Below, piece after piece: positions 49,009-58,838 of a stretch of DNA of 64,000 nucleotides. Both the position numbers and the translations under genes were made by a program. How positions within the stretch are numbered: position 1 is the stretch's first letter; each line of letters starts with the position of its first letter. The stretch comes from Fulvia fulva (Eukaryota > Ascomycota > Dothideomycetes > Mycosphaerellales > Mycosphaerellaceae), in NCBI RefSeq assembly GCF_020509005.1, contig NC_063025.1, positions 396,487 to 460,486 of the forward strand. Reading direction: 5' to 3'. The notes under the pieces were generated by a model. It did no database searches. It was not told where the DNA came from and saw only the letters and a list, made by a program, of their open reading frames with translations.

Positions 49009-49379
49009 TCTACCTAAAAATACTATAGATCCTCTTAAGTACGCTATAAATTATCTTTAGTGCGCTAAAGATACTCGCGAAGAACTTTCTAGATACGTTT
49101 AGATTAAGCCGCCTCGGCTTAAAAGCGTTAAGTATTATACTACGTACGCTACGTACGCTAGACTTTATCCTAGTAACGCTCGGATTACTATCGTTTATAC
49201 TACGACGCCTCCCGAGCCTATTAAACCTTATCTTAAGTATACTATAGCTCTATATAAGAGCTATTAAGCTCGGCTTCAACCCGCTATATTTTATCTTAGG
49301 AGAGTAAGAGGGCTTCGCGAGCGTCGTTCCGCTCTCTAATATACTACTCTAATAAAGAGTATACCTCCTAACCTTACTA
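49009..49379. other. RIP-mutated spacer, unidentified
   Basis: TpA-rich with no ORF. Contains tandem TACG/CGTA words near 49140. It is the original target DNA of the chimeric LINE and continues at 52824. Confidence 0.4.
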
Positions 49380-49394
49380 CTATATACGTCGAGT

Positions 49395-52300
49395 GGTCGA
49401 CGACGAGAATCACCTGTACGTGGTGTCGGCTACGAACCTCTCGTCTAGCTACGAGAGAGCCAAGTATTCTCACGCTGGAGCGTCGTGGGCGCGACGGGCG
49501 CGTAGCGTAGGCGAAGCCGCGGCGAACAGAGGACTACCAGCAAAACGGGTATGAAAACCATCCGACGAGCGTGTACTCGTGTCGGGAGCGAGTCCCTCTT
49601 CTTTCTACGTGTAAGAAGGGCGCGGAACCGTGGCCTATACGCTCGACAGGACACCTCTGGTATGAGTGCAGAATTTTCACCTCCGGAGACCGCAAACCGA
49701 GCGGGCTAAGCGACGAACATTGGACGAGCGGACTACAGAACAACAACTGAGCGGACTATGCAACGGCGTCGAGCGGACTACGAAACAATCTGGTGTTTGC
49801 CAGCGGGCAATGCGGTGGGTAGGTGGACACGCGACGAAGCCTATAAGGGCCTGTTGAACACCCGGTATGGGAACGAGGGTTTTGCCTAAGGCACTGCCTG
49901 TCCCGCTACACAACGCACCTAGTCTGACATGGTAGATTGCGACGAGGAAAAGACGATAGCCTGAGCAGGGAAAAGACGGCTGTTAGGACGGGGAAAAGAC
50001 GTACAATGCAAGTGGACTAGTTCTGTGATCGGGGAGGATCGAGGGCAGGGTGATAAGGAACTTCATATTGGTTAGTAGGTGGAAACGCAAGGAGTACGCT
50101 GCCCGGCGTGGTGTGTGCCCCGAGCAAACCTGCGAGGCATGGACGGCCGCTTTCTAGAGATAGGCTGCGGTAACGCGAAGGGCGTCAAAACCTGGGGCGT
50201 GGTGTACACTGGCAGCGACGGCTGACACTGTCTGTACAGCCCGAGAGGACGGATGCGCATGTCGGTCAATAGAGAGCACTAAAGGGCTTAGGCCTATGGA
50301 GGTGGATATTGGCTTAAGGAGCAAACAGGGAGGGAGGGCGTAGAGGGAAGCTTTTGCCCCGGGCTAACCTCTCGAAACGAGGCTACACGGTGGTGCTAGA
50401 TGAGTGGGAAAGCGCGGTTAAGACTTGTCACCTTATCTCGTAGCTAGCTTGCTAAATACGATTCCTTCCTTGCCAGGCTACGCCCCGGGGCAAGGCAAAA
50501 GCGTTAGCCGACCATTTCTTTTCGACGCAAGTAGAGGCAGACCTTACGGACATCGACCCGAGCACATACCCGGAACCCCTGGACATGGATTGGGCGGTTA
50601 GCCCTAACACAGTAACAGGAGTCATAAGTAAGCTAAAGGGACGAAAAGCCCCAGGCCCAGACAGGATACCAAACGTACTGCTAAAAGAGTGTAGAGAAGA
50701 GATCGCGCCGAGCCTTGCAAACCTATTTACCGCGTGCCTACGGCTAGGGTATCACCCGAAGCCGTACAGAGAGTCTATGACAGTAGTGCTACGCAAGCCA
50801 CAGAAGGAAGACTATACTCAGCCCAAGTCGTACAGACCAATAGCACTTCTAAATACGATAGGGAAGGTCCTAGAAAAGATAGTAGCCCAGAGACTTACGC
50901 AGCTTGCCGAGGACAACCACGTACTCCCAGCAACACAGATGGGGGGAAGAAGCCAGCGATCGACACTAACAGCAATGGAGCTAATTACGGAGCAAATCCA
51001 GACCCTCTGGCACTACGGCAGGAACCGAGCGGCGTCCTTACTATCCCTCGACATCGCAGGGGCCTTCGACAACGTCTCACACCAAAGGCTAATACATATC
51101 CTACAGCAGAAAGGCATCCCCCAGTGGGCAACGTCGTTCGTCTTCTCCTTTCTCCAGGAACGGACGACATACCTAGTCCTAGGAAGGTACACGTCCGACC
51201 CGGTGAAGGCAGAGACTGGAATACCTCAGGGATCTACTCTCTCCCCTATCCTGTTTCTAATATTTATGTCGGATCTAATCCCCCTACTCACCTCTCCGCA
51301 AACCTCAGCATCGGGGTTCGTAGACGATACAAACATCCTAGCCTGGTCAGACTCGACAGAAGAGAACTGTCGCCTCCTTGAAGATAGGCACAAGAAATGC
51401 GAGGAGTGGGCAAAGAAGCATGGTGCCCGGTTCGCCCCTGAAAAGTACCAACTTATACACTTCAGTAAAGCGAGAACACACCATAATATGAAGGCGGCGG
51501 TAAGAATCCAAGGCTACGAGACCAAGCCATCAGCGGAGCTACGAGTACTAGGGATCTGGCTCGACCCGAAGCTAAGCTGGAATGTACAGATTAAGAAAGC
51601 CCAGAGTCGAGCGCAAGTCAATGAAGCCTCGATAAAGAGGCTTACGGCATCTACATGGGGAGCAACATTCGACAAGGCAAGAGTAATGTATAAGGCGATC
51701 GTCAGACCAGCTATGTTGTACGGGGCACAGATTTGGGGAACAGGAGGCGCAGGCAAGCCGATCCCGAAACGGATAGAGCAACCCCTAAACAGGACACAGG
51801 CAGGCAACCTACGTAGGGTACTAGGCGCATACAAGACAACGTCAACAAGCACGGTAGAAATGGAGACAGGAATACCACCAATCGGCCAGTACATCCGGGG
51901 AATGAGAATTCAATACGCGGCAAAGACGACAGGTTACCTAGCACAAACCACGATCCAGGAGGCAAAGAATAAGATAGAAAGCCGCTACCGGAGAGGGGCA
52001 GGATATAGGACAAGCCAAAAAGAGGATGACCTTACGACCTTTACGGCCGTACAGACAAGCACCGAATGGCTAGCACGAAAGGAGGAGGAGCGTAGGACTC
52101 GCCAGGCCGGCGGGAGCAAGGCTAAGACCCAAAACCTAGCGGAACAGATAGCGAGCTGCCTATGGGAGCAGGACTGGAAAAGGAAGCCCCCTAAGACAAC
52201 AGGCCCGATAGCGCTCCGAGCCTTCCAGAGACACAATTACCAGCTATATAGGGACCTGACAAGGGCCGAAGCAAGCATAGCGATCCAAATCAGGTCCGAA

Positions 52301-52808
52301 CACATTGGATTAAGGGCCTACCTGTTCAGAAGACGCGCACTAGACATCTATAGCCCAGCCTGCCAGTGTGGCTACCCATCGCAAAACCCAGAACATATGC
52401 TACTACGATGCCCGCAGTGGGCGAGAGGCAGGGGAAATTGGAGGCACCAAGCGGGAAGGAGAGACTACAAGTCAATTATTAGGGACAAAGGCAACATTCG
52501 CCGAATCTCTCGGTGGATACTACAGCAGGGATACCTCCAGCAGTTTAGCCTCGCGAGCGAGACGGAGGAGTGGATAGACAAGAGGCGGAAGCGAGGGGGG
52601 TTGCAGATAGGGTAGTCATCAGGGCAGGCCCATGACACTAGCGTACCCCTAACAAGGGAAATTTAAGACGACAACGAGGAGGAAAAGACAGGCGGGAAGG
52701 AGGAGGGGTTTTCACCAACACGGTTTCCCCTCTATATATACAAAAACAAGATAGCATAGCTGCATAGGCCAAAGGGCACTACAACAGCTTAATGAAATAT
52801 CTATCTAT
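49395..52808 (+). mobile_element. Chimeric LINE: family D 5' leader joined to family B ORF2
   Basis: 49395 to about 50475 matches the first 1.08 kb of family D (same 5' end, GGTCGACGACG), without RIP. From about 50478 onward the sequence is family B (RT, C-terminus, 3'UTR, ATCT tail). The junction lies in a shared TTGCC. One 15-bp target duplication, ctatatacgtcgagt, brackets the whole (49380-49394 and 52809-52823), so it integrated as a single molecule. It lacks ORF1 and the endonuclease, so it would need help in trans. Confidence 0.9.
50585..52615 (+). CDS. LINE family B ORF2, truncated: reverse transcriptase and CCHC
   Basis: 676 aa from the first ATG. The frame is already open from 50456, and upstream codons encode conserved pre-RT sequence (ADHFFSTQVEADL), so the ATG is internal to the original protein. 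RT motifs: KAPGPDRIPN at 21-30, SYRPIALLN, SLDIAGAFD (D156), TGIPQGSTLSP, FVDD (D247, D248). C-terminal C-X1-C-X8-H-X4-C at 593-609. No RNase H domain. The endonuclease is missing because the 5' half was replaced by family D leader. No RIP stops. Whether a protein is made is unknown. Confidence 0.85.
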   Translation: MDWAVSPNTVTGVISKLKGRKAPGPDRIPNVLLKECREEIAPSLANLFTACLRLGYHPKPYRESMTVVLRKPQKEDYTQPKSYRPIALLNTIGKVLEKIVAQRLTQLAEDNHVLPATQMGGRSQRSTLTAMELITEQIQTLWHYGRNRAASLLSLDIAGAFDNVSHQRLIHILQQKGIPQWATSFVFSFLQERTTYLVLGRYTSDPVKAETGIPQGSTLSPILFLIFMSDLIPLLTSPQTSASGFVDDTNILAWSDSTEENCRLLEDRHKKCEEWAKKHGARFAPEKYQLIHFSKARTHHNMKAAVRIQGYETKPSAELRVLGIWLDPKLSWNVQIKKAQSRAQVNEASIKRLTASTWGATFDKARVMYKAIVRPAMLYGAQIWGTGGAGKPIPKRIEQPLNRTQAGNLRRVLGAYKTTSTSTVEMETGIPPIGQYIRGMRIQYAAKTTGYLAQTTIQEAKNKIESRYRRGAGYRTSQKEDDLTTFTAVQTSTEWLARKEEERRTRQAGGSKAKTQNLAEQIASCLWEQDWKRKPPKTTGPIALRAFQRHNYQLYRDLTRAEASIAIQIRSEHIGLRAYLFRRRALDIYSPACQCGYPSQNPEHMLLRCPQWARGRGNWRHQAGRRDYKSIIRDKGNIRRISRWILQQGYLQQFSLASETEEWIDKRRKRGGLQIG

Positions 52809-52823
52809 CTATATACGTCGAGT

Positions 52824-53862
52824 ATTACCGCGAGTATTAGGCTATATTAGAGCGCCCGGTAGTAAATATAAAGTAGTAGTAATATAGCTACCGAATTTAT
52901 ATACGGCGCCGTTAACGAGTACCTTAACGGTTAGCTTCGGAAAAGAGACGTATCGACGGTAGAAGACGCCGTCGGTATAAAGATCCGTAGGTATACCGTC
53001 TATATAAAACTCCTAATTATAGCCTAGCCCGAGTATATAAATATAGCGGCGGGCGGTATAGACTACCTTACTAGAGCTAGTACCCGGGCTAATAACGGTT
53101 ATCTTATAAGTCTATAGAAGCGGACGAAGTCGAGTAGAGGTGAGTTCGTTCTTAATCTTAGATATAAGAGATTTAAAGACTTTATCGAGGAAGTCTTTGT
53201 CGCTACGAGTAAGACCGAAGAGACGACTAAGCTATACTAAGAGTAATACGCTTAGTAGGTTATTAGGAGTATCGCTATTAGTAGCGCTTAGGATCGTAAG
53301 GATATTGTCCGAGAACTTAATACGCTTATCGAAGTCCGCTACTATAGGGTTTACGGATATCTAGGAAGAGTATTAGTTTAACTAGTAATTAGCTAAGGTA
53401 AGGATGTCCTTACTACTCCCTCGCTATTATCTCCCTAATTACTGTCGATACTATAGGTAGTACTATAATCGGAAGCTATTAGCCTTTATAGTTATAGAGG
53501 ATAATAGGTAGGATTACTTCCGGTATAGGAGGGACTATAGCGATCGGAGGTCTAAAGAGGAGTTAGATCGGGGTAGATAAAATAGGATTGTAATAGATAG
53601 GATAAGAGAAAGGGATAGAGTAAAAGAGGTCTAGAGACGCCTTTATACGTTACTCGTTAGCGCTATCTACGGCCGGATATAACCGTATATAAGAAGTATT
53701 TAGGTCCTCGGAGCGGATATAGAGGGTCGCTCTATCGCTAAGGATACTCTTAGCTACCGCTAGATCTGTCCCTTTTCCTCTCCTCTTATTTAGTTTATAT
53801 ACTCGTAAGTAGGTTATACTAATATTATTAGTCTAGTTAGTCTAGTTAATCTAGGTAGGTCG
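52824..53862 (+). pseudogene. RIP-degraded coding-like sequence
   Basis: At 53150-53400 one + frame, read through TAG/TAA, gives a plausible helical protein (RFKDFIEEVFVATSKTEET, DRKDIVRELNTLIEVRYYR). The rest is TpA-rich with no recognisable domain. It leads into the 24-bp repeat array. I cannot assign a family. Confidence 0.3.
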
Positions 53863-54169
53863 GTCTAGTAGATATAGCGTTAGTCGGTCTAGTTAATATA
53901 GCTTTCGTCGGTCTAGTAGATATAGCTTTTATTAGTCTAGTAGATATTACTTTCGTTAGTATTATAGATATAGCTTCCGTTAGTCTAGTAGATATCGCTT
54001 TCGTTAGTCTCGTAGATATAGCTTTTATCGGTCTTATAAATATCGCTTTCGTTAGTCTCGTAGATATAGCTTTCGTTAGTCTAGTAGATATCGCTTTCGT
54101 TAGTCTCGTAGATATAGCTTTCGTCGGTCTTCTAGATATTACTTTAGTTAGTCTCGTAGATATAGCTAT
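53863..54169 (+). repeat. 24-bp minisatellite, about 13 units
   Basis: Units of the type GTCTAGTAGATATAGCTTTC plus four bases start every 24 bp from 53863 to 54151. One + frame is stop-free and reads as an octapeptide, LVDIAFVS. A minus frame is also open (TKAISTRL). Units vary mostly by C/T and G/A changes, as expected from RIP. It may be the repeat domain of the dead gene just upstream. Confidence 0.9.
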
Positions 54170-54876
54170 ATCTACGTATATTATATAGGCTACTAACTAG
54201 CTAAAGCGCTCTCCCTAGAGTACGATATAGAAAAAGAGTAGGATATAAATCGGGTCCGGTACTAACTTAAGCTTAACAAATTACCCGATTCTCGTATAAT
54301 AGACAATCTACCTACTCTAATCAATATCAAGTCCCCGAGGTCTAGGCTCTTTAATCCGAGAACTATAGACTTTTTTCTTGACCGTACAGTAGAATAGGGC
54401 GTATCCCGTATTAGAAGAGATAGTATAAAGACTTCCGGTATCGAGTCTAGTATCTATTACTACGGGTAAGATCTCGTATATTATATTATAATTAGGTTTA
54501 GCGTAATACGTTACGACGGAGACGGGGTATATCTACCCGGAAGTAGATACCGTACGTATACGCTAAGATACCTAGTAATACTAAATCTCTTACTAATCTT
54601 ACGATTATCTTACCTATCCCGGAATAGTAGAGTCTTAGTAATTATTATAAAGTCCTATTCTATTCCAAAATATCGGTGTGACTAGCTACTAGGCTCTAAG
54701 GATAATCTTTATTAGAGGCCTGCCTACTTCTTAAAAGGGTTTAGCGCTGCTAAAGGATCAAGCTCGTAGCCTATGACCGCTTTATACATTCGAGGTAGGC
54801 ACGAGACTGCCCGATCGGGATCGTAGGCATGATTATACTGTTGTGCTAGGAGTACTGCCCGATTCGGCTCGCAGAA
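54170..54876. other. RIP-mutated DNA grading into normal DNA
   Basis: No ORF. CpA/TpG reappear from about 54680. A partial unit of the 121-bp repeat (ggcatgattatactgttgtg) lies near 54826. Confidence 0.4.
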
Positions 54877-55118
54877 ATGATCATGTCGCTGTGCTAGGAG
54901 TGACGTGGCCGAGTCTCGCAGGCTCTGCTATAGGGTGATCACGTTGCAGGGAGCGGATGTCAAACGCGAGTCATAAGTGCCCTGACGGACCATAGGAATG
55001 ATCATATTGTTGTGATAGGAGTGACGTGGCCGAAGCTCGGAGGCACTGCCACCGGGTAGACACGTCGCAGGGAGGGATGACATACGGGAGTCATCAGTGC
55101 CCTAACAAATCACAGGGA
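54877..55118. repeat. 121-bp tandem repeat, two degenerate units, upstream of the 55309 gene
   Basis: atgatcat begins units at 54877 and 54998. They share taggagtgacgtggccga, a CACGT core, a GCAGGGAG box and a gtgccct end. Position 190-430 bp upstream of an ATG makes a promoter role possible. The units contain TGACGTGG, a bZIP-like site by sequence alone. Confidence 0.7.
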
Positions 55119-55252
55119 TACCTCTACCGCCAGAAGTCTCTCCCTCTCCCCTTCAGCATCTGACAAGCATCGCGATCTTCCCAGCCCCAAAGAGGAACCT
55201 CAAACTGTCAACCGATTCAAATCTCTCCCTCCCGATCCACGAACATCCTGCA

Positions 55253-55306
55253 GTAAGTAAGTCCCCTCCCAAGTCCCTAGAGTCTGCACCATCTAACCAC
55301 AAACAG
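55253..55306 (+). other. Probable 5'UTR intron of the 55309 gene
   Basis: Donor GTAAGT at 55253-55258, branch site CTAAC at about 55293 and acceptor CAG at 55304-55306 give a 54-nt intron, a usual fungal size, ending two bases before the ATG. Confidence 0.6.
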
Positions 55307-55308
55307 CG

Positions 55309-55722
55309 ATGTCATCCCCAAAACCAACCACCATCTTCATCAAGACTCCCGGGTCGAAAGCCAAGGGCACCAAGTCCCCCAAGACTGAAAATCAGCGCAT
55401 GCCCGAGACTCCCTCCCGCAGCGAGAGGCCCACCTGGAGCCCCAAGTCCCTCCCCACAACTCCGTCACGCACAGAGTCGTCATCCCATGCTCGCTCAGCC
55501 AGCGACTCCAGTAGCGGTCTTCGCTCGATCTTGAAGAATCGTGAGGCGGAAATGAACCCTTCGATGTTCTCTCCTGATGCTGGACGTGAGAACACCCATG
55601 GAAAAGCCATCATAGATGCTCTGTGGCAGGAGAAGAAGAAGAGTGAGGAGAAGGCACCGGCGAAGGGCATGAGGTCCCCACCGAGAAGAAAGTCCAAGAG
55701 CTCGGGAGAGGGGGAGAAGTAG
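55309..55722 (+). CDS. Small Ser/Pro/Lys-rich hypothetical protein, 137 aa
   Basis: It starts at the first ATG after a good 5'UTR intron. Composition is Ser/Pro/Lys-rich and probably disordered, with several S/T-P sites (KTPGSKAKG, TPSRSE, TTPSRTE). A short conserved-looking patch, GLRSILKNREAEMNPSMFSP, lies at residues 70-89, then KAIIDALWQEKKK, and the tail is basic (SPPRRKSKS). No signal peptide, membrane segment or known domain. Codon use is normal with no RIP. It stands alone between RIP-mutated blocks. A nuclear or regulated phosphoprotein is only a guess. Confidence 0.65.
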   Translation: MSSPKPTTIFIKTPGSKAKGTKSPKTENQRMPETPSRSERPTWSPKSLPTTPSRTESSSHARSASDSSSGLRSILKNREAEMNPSMFSPDAGRENTHGKAIIDALWQEKKKSEEKAPAKGMRSPPRRKSKSSGEGEK

Positions 55723-55799
55723 ATGGCTGATCATAAGAGTTTGGCGGAGGAGGCATGTTTTCTAGGGTTTTATGTCTAGGAACATAATGTCTTACTAGG

Positions 55800-56345
55800 G
55801 TACTTCAACATGCCCAGGACTTTCTTTGAGAGCGAATCTATATAATAGTAGAGACATATACTACATCGGTAGTAGGTTCTAGTATAGCGGGAGGAAAGGA
55901 CTGCTTAGACGTGATTACTTCAACATGCCTAGGACTTTCTTTAAGAGCGATTAGGATAATAGCGACGAGAGCTTTAGGAAACAAAAGGGCTAGCACTATA
56001 CTAGATAGTAGAGATACTATACCGGTAATAAGTTCGGGCATAGCGGGGGAGAATATGTTTCCTAAAATGTTATACGTAGGAAAAGAATGTTTAGCTAGGG
56101 TTACTTTAATATACTTAGGCCATTCTTTAAGAGGGATTTAGAAGGATAGGACTAAGAGCTTAGGAGAACTAAATACTAGTACCGTACTTAAGGGTAGAGA
56201 TACTACATCTTGAAAGGGTTCTAGTATAGCGGTAGGAAGTCTATACTACTTAAATATATCTTTCTAGGAAATGAAAGCTAGCCGTATATATAAGTCTTAG
56301 TATAACTAGAGGGACTATAGGCCCTCTAACATCTTCTTAGGATAT
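55800..56345 (+). repeat. Degenerate tandem units, with an end shared with 28800-28892
   Basis: Three related units open with tcaacatgcccaggactttc (55805), tcaacatgcctaggactttc (55921) and ttaatatacttaggccattc (56107), each followed by ctttgagagcga-like sequence and later by a tagtatagcggga-like box (about 55870, 56038, 56227). RIP increases from the first to the third unit. No ORF. Confidence 0.6.
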
Positions 56346-56356
56346 ATATTATAATA

Positions 56357-58451
56357 GGTCGACGACGAGAATCACCTATACGTAGTATCGGCTACGAACC
56401 TCTCGTCTTACTACGAGAGAGCTAAGTATTCTTACGCTAGAGCGTCGTAGGCGCGACGGGCGCGTAACGTAGGCGAAGCCGCGGCGAATAGGGGACTACT
56501 AGTAAAACGGATATAAGAACTATCCGACGAGCGTATACTTGTGTCGGGAGCGAGTCCCTCTTCTTTCTACGTATAAGAAGGGCGCGGAACCGTAGCCTAT
56601 ACGCTCGATAGGACACCTCTAGTATAAGTATAGAATTTTCACCTCTAGAGACTATAAACCGAGCGGGCCGAGCGACGAACATTAGACGAGCGGACTATAG
56701 AACAATAACTAAGCGGACTATACGACGGCGTCGAGCGGACTACGAAACAATCTAGTATTTACTAGCGGGCAATATAGTAGGTAGGTAGATACGCGACGAA
56801 GCCTATAAGGGCCTATTAAGTACCCGGTATAGGAACGAGGGTTTTACCTAAGGTACTACCTATTCCGCTATATAACGTATCTAGTCTAATATAGTAGATT
56901 ACGGCGAGGAAAAGACGATAGCCTAAGTAAGGAAAAGACGGCTATTAGGACGGGGAAAAGACGTATAATACGAGTAGATTAGTTCTATAATCGGGGAGAA
57001 TCGAGGGTAGGGTAATAAGGAACTTTATATTAGTTAGTAGGTAGAAACGTAAGGAGTACGCTACCCGGCGTAGTATATACCCCGAGCAAACCTATAAGGT
57101 ATAGACGGCCGCTTTCTAGAGATAGGCTACGGTAACGCGAAGGGCGTTAAAACCTAGGGCGTAGTATATACTAGTAGCGACGGCTATTACTATCTATATA
57201 GCCCGAGAGAACGGATACGTATATCGGTTAATAGAGAGTACTAAAGGGCTTAGGCCTATAGAGGTAGATATTAGCTTAAGGAGTGAATAGGGAGGGAGGG
57301 CGTAGAGGGAAGCTTTTACTCCGAGCTAACCTCTCGAAACGAGGCTATACGGTAGTACTAGATAAGTAGGAAAGCGCGGTTAAGACTTATTACCTTATCT
57401 TATAGCTAGCTTACTAAATACGATTCCTTCCTTACCGTAATAGGTAAGAGGTCCTCTAAGAAGCCTAGTAAGGTAGAGCCGACGCGCTAGTAGAGGCGTT
57501 CTTCCCTCCCCCGGTAACTACCCGACTCGACGATATCGAAGGCTTCGTATACCTTACGGAGCTCGAGACTAGCTAAGAAGTAACGGAGGCGGAGGTACTA
57601 ATAGTACTAAAAGCGGCGCTACTAGATAAGGCCCTAGGACTAGATAAGATTTCTAACCGTTTCCTTAAGTACTACCGCTAGACGCTCGCCCTATACCTCG
57701 CGGGGCTATTTACGGTATACCTCTAGTAGTTATACGTACCGACCCCCTTCCGGTACTCGGGTATAGTCGTCCTCCGTAAGGAGGGTAAGGCTAGATACGA
57801 CGTTAGGAAGGCCTACCGCCCGATAGCCCTACTTAGTACGATCGGTAAGGCGCTAGAGCGTATCGTAGCCGATCGTATCTCTAAGCTAGCCGAGGAGTAC
57901 TAGCTCCTCCTAGCCGAGTAGATAGGAGCCCGACTAGAGCGGTCTACGACGACCGCCCTAGAACTCGTTACGGAATAGGTTTATATAATCTAGGTAATAC
58001 GCCGATAATAGGTCGCTACCCTACTATCCCTCGATATCTCGGGAGCGTTCGACAAAGTTTTCTACGCCCGACTACTCTATAACCTCCGGGCGAAAGGTCT
58101 GCCTAGCTAGCTCGTCGCGTTCGTTAAGTCCTTCCTTAGTAACTAGTCTACGTAGCTCGTCCTAGAGGAGTAGCGTAAACCTTAGATACGGCCTATAGAA
58201 ACGGGGATCCCGTAGGGCTTATTACTCTCTCCGATCCTCTTCCTTTTCTTCGCCTCTACGCTCCTCCCGCTACTTAGGGGAAGCGCCGGCGGTACTAACT
58301 CCTATATAGGCTTTATCGACGATATAAATATCCTAATATATAGCGACTTAACCGAGACTAATTACCGCTAACTCGAAGCGGCGCTCGACGTATATAACGA
58401 CTAGGTAGCGCGATACGGGGTAGTCTTCGTACCTAAGAAGTACTAGATAAT
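56357..58451 (+). mobile_element. LINE family D, copy 2, left part (RIP-dead)
   Basis: Near-identical to 1255-3350 including most RIP changes. Interrupted by the LTR element in the ORF2 region after RT. Target duplication ataat at 58447-58451 and 60968-60972. Confidence 0.9.
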
Positions 58452-58806
58452 TGTTACGGATCGGTTTGGGGAAGCTCCAGCCAACCAATCGATGCCTAGA
58501 CACTAGTGGGAGAATCCGAAACTGATCAGCTCAGAGACCTTGGCAACTGAGCGCTCAGTCTGATCAGTATGACTCAGTGATCAGTCTGATCAGTATGCTC
58601 AGTGATCAGTCTGATCAGTTTGATCAGTTACGCCAAGACACGGCACTATATAGACGACGCTCTTTTGCAAGTAGATAGGAGCCTCGTGCTCAACTCATTT
58701 CAAGTATACACCATATACTGTTTGGGACCACTACCTTCTCAACGAGTCAGAGACATCATTGCAAAGATCCAAGCCCGGTTGGGATAACGTACAGCGGTTC
58801 CTAACA
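58452..58806 (+). repeat. 5' LTR
   Basis: 355 bp. It contains seven TGATCA palindromes at about 58524-58630, within repeats of cagtgatcagtctgatcagt. Unmutated compared with the 3' LTR. Confidence 0.95.
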
Positions 58807-58838
58807 ACTTTGAGCACCACCACCAGGGCCCTTTGTAT

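Noticed and set aside
50734..51381. 215-codon + ORF in a second frame inside the chimeric LINE
   Set aside because: It overlaps the conserved RT motifs of the true ORF2 frame. Its own product has no motif.
53863..54169. CRISPR-like regular repeat
   Set aside because: Units are directly adjacent 24-mers without spacers, in a eukaryotic RIP-mutated region. It is a minisatellite.
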